This document shows positions 1-6,710 of a DNA stretch of 64,000 nucleotides, piece by piece. This stretch comes from VXPQ01 sp965223485 (GTDB lineage Bacteria; Bacteroidota; Rhodothermia; Rhodothermales; VXPQ01): contig OZ244993.1 of assembly GCA_965223485.1 (NCBI GenBank), forward strand, positions 2,852,001 through 2,916,000, given 5' to 3'. Each line of letters opens with the position of its first letter. Within the stretch, counting starts at the first letter, position 1. Both the position numbers and the translations under genes were made by a program. The notes under the pieces were generated by a model. It saw nothing but the letters and a program-made list of their open reading frames with translations, had not been told where the DNA came from and made no database searches.

Positions 1-238
1 GCCCGTGAAAGAGCCTGGAGATAGAATGTATAGATTCAATCGTGCTGACTTGCTTCACGAGGAACGGCTCCAAGCCGAACTTTTCGTAACCGTGTTTCAG
101 TGCATCTTCATAACTTGAGAAGAATTCATGGTAATCCTCCCCTTTGATCAGGACATACTTCCCATCGCGGCCCTCCCATTCCGGTAATTTGCGCTTGTAA
201 ACGGCTATTTCCTGTGCCAGTAGTTTTGTCTGTGCCAT
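1..238 (-). CDS. Small hypothetical protein, 3' end cut by window edge
   Basis: The ATG at 236-238 (minus strand) follows a strong GGAGGT about 8 bases upstream, and 79 codons are open to the window edge. The visible protein begins MAQTKLLAQE and contains LPEWEGRDGKYVLIKGED, then a segment ending FGLEPFLVKQV. This style (EGRDGKYVLI, GYEKFG, PFLVKQ) recalls short proteins often encoded beside retropepsin-like aspartic proteases; that link is from memory and uncertain. No catalytic motif is visible. The gene diverges from the IS1595-type transposase, and its downstream partner lies outside the window. Confidence 0.7.
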   Translation of the reverse strand, partial: MAQTKLLAQEIAVYKRKLPEWEGRDGKYVLIKGEDYHEFFSSYEDALKHGYEKFGLEPFLVKQVSTIESIHSISRLFHG

Positions 239-378
239 TGTGCCACCTCCGTTTTTCCATTGGATGTATGCACGATAAGGACTCAATGTAGTATGTACAA
301 TATGTGCATATGTTCATATGAGAAATATGTTCCATGACAAGATAACTAAATAAAATGCCCAAAAACCCACCTTCCCTC

Positions 379-407
379 TTGACTTTCTCATATCTCGGCA
401 CTATATT
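379..407 (+). promoter_or_regulatory. Sigma70-like promoter of the IS1595-type transposase
   Basis: TTGACT (379-384) and TATATT (402-407) are separated by exactly 17 bases, and the transposase ATG lies at 419. This is a near-consensus sigma70 promoter, unlike the Bacteroidota type (TTTG / TAnnTTTG), which fits a promoter carried in by a mobile element. Confidence 0.6.
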
Positions 408-418
408 ACTTTTAATCA

Positions 419-1381
419 ATGAGCAAAACGAGCAAGGCAATGACATACACACCTCCCGGCCAGTACCGTAGACAGGGCATTTCGCTGTTCGAGTTGTTCC
501 GCATGTTCCCCACGAACGAAGTGGCGGAGCAGTGGTTCATTGAGCAACGGTGGGGCGATGAGATCGCTTGCGTACGGTGCGGATCGTGCAACGTGAACGC
601 AAAGACCGCGCACAAGACCATGCCGCACAGATGCCGGGACTGCGACAAGCGGTTCAGCGTCCGGCTCGGTACGGCAATGGAAGCCTCGAAACTGTCATAT
701 CAGATTTGGGCGATGGCCGCTTACCTGATGATGACGGGCATCAAGGGAGTGTCCAGTATGAAACTGCACCGGGACTTGGAGATTACGCAGAAAACGGCGT
801 GGTTCCTTGCTCACAGGCTCCGTGAGGCATGGAGCGATAGGCAAGACGCTCTGTTCTCCGGCCCGGTGGAAGTAGATGAGACATACGTAGGAGGCAAAGA
901 GAAAAACAAGCACGCCTCGAAGAAACAGTTTGACCGGGGTACGCAAGGCAAGGCAACCGTTATGGGAGCCAAGCAACGGGACGGAAAGGTGTTTGCCCGT
1001 CCGTTAGGCCCGGAGCCGGAAGAAACGCTTGCCAACTTCGTACACGAAACCGTAGAGGCCGGAGAGACTATCTACACGGACGATCACAGGGCGTACAAGA
1101 GCCTGCGGCACGTCTACCAGCACCACACAGTCAAACACTCCGTGAGCGAGTACGTGAACGGTCAGGCCCATACGAACGGCATTGAATCCTTCTGGGCAAT
1201 GCTGAAAAGAGGCTACAACGGCGTTTACCACAAGATGAGCGTCGAACACTTGGGGCGTTATGTGAATGAGTTCACGGGCAGGCACAACGTCCGCAAACTG
1301 GACACGATCAAGCAACTGGAATCCGCCGTGCAGGGCATGGAAGGGAAACGCCTGCGCTACGTTGACCTGATTGCCCGATAA
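419..1381 (+). CDS. IS1595-family (ISXO2-like) transposase
   Basis: The 320-residue protein has the usual IS1595 order. Residues 51-75 form a zinc ribbon (C51/C54 and C72/C75). An ISXO2-like DDE domain follows, with VEVDETYVGG (D153), IYTDDHRAY (D221/D222) and HTNGIESFWAMLKRGY (N253/E256). Length and motifs are complete, so it may be active. The ATG at 419 lies 12 bases after the -10 box of a good sigma70-type promoter. I could not recognise the terminal inverted repeats or an 8-bp target duplication, so the element limits are undefined. A small basic gene follows 35 bases downstream and is probably part of the element. Confidence 0.93.
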   Translation: MSKTSKAMTYTPPGQYRRQGISLFELFRMFPTNEVAEQWFIEQRWGDEIACVRCGSCNVNAKTAHKTMPHRCRDCDKRFSVRLGTAMEASKLSYQIWAMAAYLMMTGIKGVSSMKLHRDLEITQKTAWFLAHRLREAWSDRQDALFSGPVEVDETYVGGKEKNKHASKKQFDRGTQGKATVMGAKQRDGKVFARPLGPEPEETLANFVHETVEAGETIYTDDHRAYKSLRHVYQHHTVKHSVSEYVNGQAHTNGIESFWAMLKRGYNGVYHKMSVEHLGRYVNEFTGRHNVRKLDTIKQLESAVQGMEGKRLRYVDLIAR

Positions 1382-1416
1382 GCGTATATTGCCAGACACT
1401 CCAACACGAAACCGAT

Positions 1417-1599
1417 ATGAGCGACAAGTCCGAAACGAAACGTAAACGCGGTCGCCCGGTCAAGTATACCATGCCGGAGCCGATCCCCGACACGGCGGAG
1501 AATATCGCCAAAGCCATCCTGTTCACTCCCCCGAAGAAACCGAACGAGTGGAAGTTCATGCGGGAGTTCGAGGGGAACATCAAAGACATTGAAGGTTGA
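1417..1599 (+). CDS. Small basic passenger protein of the IS1595-type element
   Basis: A 60-residue ORF begins 35 bases after the transposase stop. Its N-terminus contains KRKRGRPVKY, an AT-hook-like RGRP core able in principle to bind the DNA minor groove. It is followed by EPIPDTAENIAKAIL and PPKKPNEWKFM. Small genes of this type recur downstream of IS1595-type transposases (recalled knowledge). Its job is unknown; an accessory DNA-binding protein for transposition or regulation is only a guess. The stop TGA overlaps a possible TTG start of the next ORF (TTGA at 1596-1599). Confidence 0.6.
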   Translation: MSDKSETKRKRGRPVKYTMPEPIPDTAENIAKAILFTPPKKPNEWKFMREFEGNIKDIEG

Positions 1600-1856
1600 A
1601 CCCTCGACTAATGAAGCAACGAATTGTAGAACAAGAACGATCTGAATTGCTCATTCAAGCCTTTCAGGCGGAAGAACAAACACTTGAGACTCAGGCCAAT
1701 ACTATGAAATTATTGGCAATAGTATTAGATGCAATGAAAAATGCCAAAGAAATAGATTATGAAAAATATGAATATTGTATTGCGGAGGCTGAGTCTAACA
1801 GAGAACAGAGGTGGTTCGGGTTGATTGGACAGATTTCGGCGGAATTTAAGGTGTAA
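1596..1856 (+). CDS. Hypothetical protein, 3' end replaced by IS3 insertion
   Basis: The start is TTG at 1596 (overlapping the previous stop) or, more conventionally, ATG at 1611. The encoded protein is hydrophilic and probably helical, with many E and Q residues (RIVEQERSELL, AFQAEEQTLE, EIDYEKYEY). The DNA is visibly AT-richer than the surroundings. From position 1812 the sequence is the inverted repeat of the IS3 element, so the last roughly 14 residues (from WFGLIGQ on) are encoded by the IS. The original C-terminus is therefore lost. No family is recognised. Confidence 0.4.
   Translation: MNPRLMKQRIVEQERSELLIQAFQAEEQTLETQANTMKLLAIVLDAMKNAKEIDYEKYEYCIAEAESNREQRWFGLIGQISAEFKV
1812..1832 (+). 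repeat. Left inverted repeat of the IS3 element
   Basis: This 21-base end matches the complement of 3068-3088 at about 14 of 21 positions, including an identical TGGACAG inner block and the TGGT tip. Partial similarity continues inward to about 1850. Confidence 0.7.
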
Positions 1857-1897
1857 TGTTGCGACCTTGTTCCGACCCAATCAACCAGACGAGACCC

Positions 1898-2188
1898 ATG
1901 TCGAGACGAACACGCAGAACCCACAGTCCTTCGTTCAAGGCGAAGGTAGCCCTTGCCGCCGTTCGCGGCGATAGCACGCTGGCCGAACTCGCAGAACGCT
2001 TCGAGGTGCATCCGAACCAGATACAGTCGTGGAAGAAGCAGCTCACAGAGAGTGCCGAGGAGGCGTTCACCCGCAGTCGCAACGTTCCGGACGAACGCGA
2101 CAGGAAGATCGAGACGCTTCATGCGAAGATCGGTGAGTTGTCGATGGAGAAGGATTTTTTATCGAAGGCGCTCGGTCGAGACCGTTAG
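1898..2188 (+). CDS. IS3-family transposase OrfA (helix-turn-helix)
   Basis: The protein has 96 residues from the ATG at 1898; the reading frame extends upstream, but MSRRTRRTHSPSFKAKVALAA is the typical IS3 OrfA start. It has the helix-turn-helix segment (TLAELAERFEVHPNQIQSWKKQL) and a C-terminal leucine-rich helix (KIETLHAKIGELSMEKDFL) used for multimerisation. The frame contains a T TTT TTA slippery heptamer at 2155-2161, near its end. A -1 shift there enters the orfB frame, as expected for production of the fused OrfAB transposase. Confidence 0.9.
   Translation: MSRRTRRTHSPSFKAKVALAAVRGDSTLAELAERFEVHPNQIQSWKKQLTESAEEAFTRSRNVPDERDRKIETLHAKIGELSMEKDFLSKALGRDR
2155..2161 (+). promoter_or_regulatory. 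Programmed -1 frameshift slippery heptamer
   Basis: In the orfA frame the codons read GAT TTT TTA, giving the X XXY YYZ heptamer T TTT TTA. Slipping back one base continues ATC GAA GGC GCT and leads into the orfB frame, which stays open to 2511. The position near the orfA end matches IS3-family practice. I did not identify a downstream pseudoknot. Confidence 0.7.
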
Positions 2189-3031
2189 CCGAGCGCCGGG
2201 CGAGGATAGATCGCGCCCATGCCTTGCCCACGGTTCGCCAGTCGAAGCTCTTGTCGTTGAGTCGTTCGACGGCCTACTACACCCCTCGGGGCGAGAGCGA
2301 GGAGAACCTTACCGTGATGCAAGAGATCGACAGGCTCTACATGGAACGCCCCACGAGCGGATCGCGCACGATCAAGAGCATGCTCGAGGCGCGAGGCGTC
2401 CGTGTCGCCAGAAGCCGCGTCGTTCGCCTCATGCGTCTGATGGGCCTAAGGGCCATTTACCCCAAGCGCCGCACGTCTTCTCCGGGAGAAGGGCACAGGA
2501 TTTATCCTTAATCTGCTCAGAGGCATGAAGGTGACGAGACCCCGGCAGGTCTATGCGGCGGACATTACGTACATCCCTATGGCGAAAGGCTTTCTCTATC
2601 TTGTGGCCGTAATCGACTGGCATAGCCGCAAGGTGCTCGCCCACCGGCTCTCGAACACGATGGACGCCGCCTTTTGCGTCGAAGCGATGGAAGAAGCCAT
2701 TGTCCGCTACGGTGCACCTGAGGTCTTCAACACCGATCAGGGAGCGCAGTTTACCTCCGAGGCGTTCACCGGTGCGCTCAAGGAGCATGGCGTGCGCATC
2801 TCTATGGACGGCAAGGGCCGCTGGCTCGACAACGTGTACGTGGAGCGCCTCTGGCGCAGCCTCAAGCAGGAAGAAGTCTACCGGCGCGCGTACGAGGCAG
2901 TGGCCGAAGCCAGAAAGGGAATCGCCGACTACCTGAGCTACTTCAACGAAGAACGTCCGCACCAGGGGATTGACAACAGAACCCCCGATGACGTATTCTA
3001 CAAACGAAAGCCGCTCGCCAAAGCGGCGTAA
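2161..3031 (+). pseudogene. IS3-family transposase OrfB, broken by a 1-base insertion
   Basis: The first part (frame from 2161, with PLAERRARIDRAHALPTV and LLSLSRSTAYYTP) is the HTH_21 region of OrfB and stops at TAA 2509-2511. The second part (2525-3031, one frame on) is the rve integrase core, with ADITY, NTDQGAQF and ERLWRSLKQEE supplying the D, D and E residues. Relatives read HRIYPYLLRGM through the junction. Here CCTTAATCTG has one extra A at 2510-2511, which creates the stop. Unless a second recoding event occurs, no complete OrfAB is made. An internal start for the catalytic half (ATG 2525) is possible but unlikely to be functional. Confidence 0.85.
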
Positions 3032-3740
3032 CCCGACGCGGCGCTACACTTAAAAACGCTGGGAAAACTGTCCAGTTTTTTCGGACCATTTCTTCCAGGC
3101 CGGCATCGTAATTTTCAATGCAGTAGATCAGATCGTATGCATCCTTGCGCTCGTAACGCTGATCAAACGCAAACGCTTTCAAACATGTGAAACTGACAAG
3201 GTCGGCATAACGAATAGTTTCCGTTGCAACACCGCCCTCTCCGAGTAGCTCTATGCTGATTTCCCGGGTCTCGTGGTGATCAAAAACCATTGATGCATGT
3301 GGGATATTGAGCGCGGAAATATTGCCTGCCGTCGGTAGCGGCTGGACTTTGCCGCCTCCGATCTCTGGATCGTCGGCCAGCAATTCCAGGATAATGGGCA
3401 CACCGCTTTCGGTGTTTGCCCGCCACCGCCACGAGACCTTTTCGCCTTTGTGGTTCTCGACTCGTTCAAAACCCAGGTTTTTAAAGTTTTTTTCGAGGGA
3501 GTGATAGGCATCGGTATCGGCGAGCATTTGCAACTCGACAACGATATCGACATCGCTGGTCCCAGCATGAGCGGGGACATCAGGCGGCCTCGCTTCCACG
3601 AGATAGCGCGGTGTAAGACCGCCTACCAGATAAACCGAATTCTTCCAGGGACCCAGACCACGGAGAAGCGTCACCAATACGCGTTCGCAGTTCCGGGTCA
3701 CCTTATTCTTATAACCGCCGACAGTGCCAGGTTTGTTCAT
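2943..3740 (-). pseudogene. AbiEii-like nucleotidyltransferase toxin, C-terminus lost to IS3
   Basis: Codons 1-217 (3740 down to 3090) are native; from 3089-3087 on the frame reads the IS3 end and runs about 48 spurious residues to 2943. The native part has the nucleotidyltransferase pattern YLVGG (residues 38-41) and TSDVDIVV (D63, D65), a central beta-rich region, and a conserved RKDAYDLIYCIENY helix just before the break. It starts at TGATG shared with the upstream antitoxin stop, so the two are translationally coupled. This pairing fits AbiE-type (type IV) toxin-antitoxin systems, where the toxin is a nucleotidyltransferase. The catalytic core residues remain, but the missing C-terminal helices probably inactivate it. 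Confidence 0.75.
3068..3088 (-). repeat. Right inverted repeat of the IS3 element
   Basis: Read on the minus strand this is TGGTCCGAAAAAACTGGACAG, a familiar IS3-type tip. The reading frame of the truncated toxin gene runs across its outer edge (A3089 plus TG of the repeat give an ATG codon), which fixes the junction. Confidence 0.75.
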
Positions 3741-4837
3741 CAGAAACCAATTATTTCGTGTCGGAGGTGCTCAGCCATGTCCTTTGCACGTCCGCCGCTT
3801 TGCAACAGATCGAGATAAACCTGGACAGAACTGGCCAACCAAATTGAGTCCAAATTCTCCTTAAACATGAATTCACCCTGCGATTTAGTCTCCATGACAT
3901 TAAGGTTCGCTCCTTCACTGACGGCTCGTGCACCAAGCTCGCCGATCACGTTCTCGGCCGCACGGCCCGGAGCCATCCGACAGGTAACGCGCGATACCGA
4001 GGTCAGGAATGGAGCGTACATTTGGGCTGCAATTTCTTGTGTCAAGACATATTCGACATGGTGCATCTCGCAAAGATGGGCGAGGTATTGGGCCAGTTCA
4101 TCCGGCTTGGAAGCCGGAACATAGTAGCGGCGATAGGCAAGCCGGTGAGGAGCAGCGATTATCTGTTTTCGCCACTCATCCAGCAGTGCACCGGGTTCGG
4201 CAAGACACCGCTCCTTTGAAGGCCCCTTGCCTTTGGCGCTGATCCATTCAAAGCGTTCCAAAGCTGTTAGGGTTTCTGAAGCGGTCGCCGGTGACACCAT
4301 GGCCAGTTCGGCAAGTTCTTTGACGCCAAACCACTCATTGTGTCGGAGAAGAAGCGTGTGAAGGACTTGCGCGCGTTTTCCCTTAAAGAGGCCGCGAACC
4401 AATCTTTTCAGGGGCCTGGGAGGCGGTTTGTCGACATAAATGTAGGCGCCGGGAGCGGGAATAAAGAGACTGCCGCCACTATCGAAATAACCGAATTTCT
4501 CATCTTTCAGCAATTGCTTCACACCCGGCGAAATCGATTCGGCTGCCAGTAGCGGCACAGGTTTGTTCTTACGGTATTTGGCGCCTTCAACGGCAAGGAA
4601 ATGCCTCCATTTCCAAAGAATATGCTGTGCGTCTCGCGGATACACAGACTTCTTCAGGTCAACAAGCAAAACATAACTCTTTCCGGCGAAATCAACCTCG
4701 ACTTCTACGTCAATGCCTTGATCGCGCTTCAGTCCTGGAATTGACGAATGTGCATCGACATCCGGAAATTCCTGGAGAACTTCGAGGAGCTTGTCGATCA
4801 GGTCTGTTTTGTGCATATGTGCATTATGTATCGCCAT
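3740..4837 (-). CDS. AbiEi-like type IV antitoxin / autoregulator
   Basis: The start is ATG 4837 (365 residues); the reading frame extends upstream through the operator region, which is implausible as coding. Residues 10-80 resemble a restriction-endonuclease-like fold (DVEVEVDF, VLLVDLKK). Then come an ESISPGVK segment and FDSGGSLFIPAPGAYIYVDKPPP. A winged helix-turn-helix follows at about 155-205 (WFGVKELAELAMVSPATASETL), and the conserved end is MAEHLRHEIIGF. I know this architecture as an AbiEi-family antitoxin. It overlaps its downstream toxin by one base (TGATG). Two operator-like palindromes lie just upstream, consistent with the autoregulation described for AbiEi proteins. Confidence 0.75.
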   Translation of the reverse strand: MAIHNAHMHKTDLIDKLLEVLQEFPDVDAHSSIPGLKRDQGIDVEVEVDFAGKSYVLLVDLKKSVYPRDAQHILWKWRHFLAVEGAKYRKNKPVPLLAAESISPGVKQLLKDEKFGYFDSGGSLFIPAPGAYIYVDKPPPRPLKRLVRGLFKGKRAQVLHTLLLRHNEWFGVKELAELAMVSPATASETLTALERFEWISAKGKGPSKERCLAEPGALLDEWRKQIIAAPHRLAYRRYYVPASKPDELAQYLAHLCEMHHVEYVLTQEIAAQMYAPFLTSVSRVTCRMAPGRAAENVIGELGARAVSEGANLNVMETKSQGEFMFKENLDSIWLASSVQVYLDLLQSGGRAKDMAEHLRHEIIGF

Positions 4838-4844
4838 TTTTCTA

Positions 4845-4866
4845 ATTTTTGCTGCACAGTGAATAA
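4845..4866 (-). promoter_or_regulatory. Degenerate second operator of the antitoxin gene
   Basis: The stretch with core TTTTTGCTGCACAGTGAAT matches the perfect palindrome at 4899-4920 at 17 of 22 positions. It ends 8 bases from the antitoxin ATG and starts 54 bases from the other copy (about five helical turns), which would suit cooperative binding. Confidence 0.5.
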
Positions 4867-4898
4867 TAGCATAATAGCGAATATTTGAAATAAAATCA

Positions 4899-4920
4899 AT
4901 ATTTGCTGTACAGCAAATAT
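4899..4920 (-). promoter_or_regulatory. Perfect 22-bp palindrome, probable antitoxin operator
   Basis: The half-site ATATTTGCTGT is followed directly by its reverse complement ACAGCAAATAT, with no spacer. It lies about 62 bases upstream of the antitoxin start in an AT-rich region. AbiEi antitoxins are known to repress their own operon by binding inverted repeats, so this is the natural candidate site. Confidence 0.65.
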
Positions 4921-5008
4921 ATTCTTTTATTCGTACAAGTCCGGGGAGAAGCACTGATAGCTTACTCCGGACTAGCCAAGCGCGCAGTATGATCGCCTCG
5001 CGGCGCCT

Positions 5009-5992
5009 CTAAAACTTCCACGTCACCGCAGCAGATATTTGCGGCGTGCGAGACACCCCGTATCCCGTATACCCCACGCCCATATTCGTTTCGATGCGGT
5101 GATTGTGGAGCCGGGCCGCAATGGCTGCATCGAACGCCGCAAGAACATGGTTCAGAATAAGAACCGACGATACGCGCGAGGCGCGCCGCAGTAACGTATT
5201 GGCGTGAGCATGGTCCTCGGCGTAGTCCAGAAAGCGGCCCTGCACGTTCGGCTTGGAACCGTTTGCACCGGTCCGCTCAGGATCGATGGCGTCGGTAAAA
5301 TCCTCGCCGTGCTTCCACACCGGATAGTCTGTCCATCCAGGCGCAAACTGATAGTATTTTCCGATCAGTTCGTAGTACTGCTGCTCGCCGAAATACGGAA
5401 TCTCGTGCGAAAAGGCCGCGCCGGTCTCCGGATGCCATACCTCACGCTCGACTGCACGCATCGCATCGAAAAATTCCCGGACAAGCCGGCGATCTCCGGC
5501 CGTCCATGAGTCCGGCGCCCTGAAGTCGATCCCGGAGGGCGGGGAAATCATAGCGTCGCCCAGCGTCATTTCCGCCTCGCTTGCTTCGAGCCAGGCAGCG
5601 TAATCGTTCAACCAGGAAGCGTACCGGCCTGGATCCCAGAACCGGTGTGCATACGCCTGGTAAGCTCTTTCGCCTTCGCGCCCCCGATCTCTCCAGGTAA
5701 AATAGGCAACCAGCAGACCCCCCTCTACCGCAACCGCGGCGGCGGAACGTATCCAGTTCCGGTTGTAGGCCTGCCCAAGCCCCGGCAGGACCACCGACAT
5801 CCCGAACGCCAGCGGCACGCTACGCACGATACCTGCCGAAGCTTGCCCGGACATGTCCTGATGCAACATCCGGGATCGCAGTTGCGCTGCCGAAACAGCG
5901 TCCTCGCTTGCAACCTGCGCCGCCAACGGCGTCGGCCGGACCGCCGAAAGGGCGGCAAGCGCAACAAATCCTGTCAAAACAATGTGTTTCAT
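5009..5992 (-). CDS. DUF5683-type envelope protein with signal peptide
   Basis: The 327-residue protein has an N-terminal signal peptide ending near PLAAQ. Around residues 65-100 it has SVVLPGLGQAYNRNWIRSAA followed by a hydrophobic helix, typical of DUF5683 proteins of Bacteroidetes-like bacteria. A mixed, tyrosine- and tryptophan-rich middle follows, then a hydrophobic helix near 275-295 (VSSVLILNHVLAAFDAAIAAR). The C-terminal end (GYTGYGVSRTPQISAAVTWKF) alternates and ends in F, reminiscent of an outer-membrane strand. It starts 7 bases after the TlpA-like gene and is the last member of the porU cluster. Function is unknown. Confidence 0.75.
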   Translation of the reverse strand: MKHIVLTGFVALAALSAVRPTPLAAQVASEDAVSAAQLRSRMLHQDMSGQASAGIVRSVPLAFGMSVVLPGLGQAYNRNWIRSAAAVAVEGGLLVAYFTWRDRGREGERAYQAYAHRFWDPGRYASWLNDYAAWLEASEAEMTLGDAMISPPSGIDFRAPDSWTAGDRRLVREFFDAMRAVEREVWHPETGAAFSHEIPYFGEQQYYELIGKYYQFAPGWTDYPVWKHGEDFTDAIDPERTGANGSKPNVQGRFLDYAEDHAHANTLLRRASRVSSVLILNHVLAAFDAAIAARLHNHRIETNMGVGYTGYGVSRTPQISAAVTWKF

Positions 5993-5999
5993 AGCACGC

Positions 6000-6686
6000 T
6001 CATTCTGAAGGAACGGTCTGTTTAAGCCAGGGAGCGATCATCCGCTCGAACGCCGGCGTATCCTGGGCCCCCAGCACGAAATCGCGGATCACGCCATCCC
6101 GGTCGATCGCGTAGGTCGTTGGACGAATCTGAAGGGTGCGCCGGAACGGATCGGAAAGGTTTTCAAGATGTTCGTCCTGGACATACCCCGCGACCGTGCG
6201 CAGCGGCAACTCGTTGTTGAAATCAACAAGCGTCGCCCGCGATTCGTCCGAAATCGTGAGTACGACCAGCCCCTCGTCCGCATAGCGCTCCTGGAGCACA
6301 TTGAGCGCGGGCAATTCTTCGAGGCAGGGCGCACACCAGGTGGCCCACCAGTTGAGCAGGATGACCTTTCCGTGGTAATCGTACAGGCGCACCTCTTCTT
6401 CCGAAAGCAGTTCCACGAACGCAAAATCCGGGGCCGGAGCGCCCAACTCGGTACTCTCCAACCGGGGCTCTCCTGAAAAAACGAACCCGCTCCCCGAATC
6501 GACCCGGTACGTTACGAACACCAGCAGCCCGGCGATCACAATGAGCGCCATGGACATGAGCGACCCCAGCCGCTCTACGGCGTCTGACGGCAGCAGCGTG
6601 CCTGTTTTCCGGTACAGGAACACCAGAAAGCCGGTCCCGGCAGCGATCATGCCGGCGGCAGCGAAATAGGAAAGCGCAAAATCCAT
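6000..6686 (-). CDS. TlpA-like membrane-anchored thiol-disulfide oxidoreductase
   Basis: The start is ATG 6686 (228 residues); an upstream in-frame TTG at 6692 is less likely. Two hydrophobic helices (about 5-25 and 43-60) are followed by a periplasmic thioredoxin-like domain. The domain has ELGAPAPDF, then WWATWCAPCLEELP with redox cysteines C118 and C121, and a cis-proline segment RPTTYAIDRDG. Such proteins reduce or isomerise disulfides, often for cytochrome or secreted-protein maturation. Being downstream of PorU (a cysteine peptidase) and upstream of DUF5683, it may serve the thiol state of envelope proteins made by this cluster; that is inference. Confidence 0.88.
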   Translation of the reverse strand: MDFALSYFAAAGMIAAGTGFLVFLYRKTGTLLPSDAVERLGSLMSMALIVIAGLLVFVTYRVDSGSGFVFSGEPRLESTELGAPAPDFAFVELLSEEEVRLYDYHGKVILLNWWATWCAPCLEELPALNVLQERYADEGLVVLTISDESRATLVDFNNELPLRTVAGYVQDEHLENLSDPFRRTLQIRPTTYAIDRDGVIRDFVLGAQDTPAFERMIAPWLKQTVPSE

Positions 6687-6710
6687 GAGCAAACGTGGCG
6701 AAATACGCCG

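Larger units (their letters stand above)
1812..3088 (+). mobile_element. IS3-family insertion sequence, about 1277 bp
   Basis: The element contains overlapping orfA and orfB of an IS3-family transposase. Its ends are imperfect inverted repeats: TGGTTCGGG...TTGGACAG at 1812-1832 and the complement of TGGTCCGAAAAAACTGGACAG at 3068-3088, with weaker similarity further inward. The length suits the family. No convincing 3-5 bp target duplication is visible (AGG on the left, TTT on the right), so a later rearrangement is possible. It truncates a plus-strand ORF on its left and the toxin gene on its right. OrfB has a one-base insertion, so the copy is probably unable to move itself. Confidence 0.85.

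Noticed and set aside
126..452. 108-codon minus-strand ORF over the left gene's promoter
   Set aside because: It overlaps the start of the better-supported gene at 1-238 and the transposase promoter, and has no ribosome site or recognisable domain.
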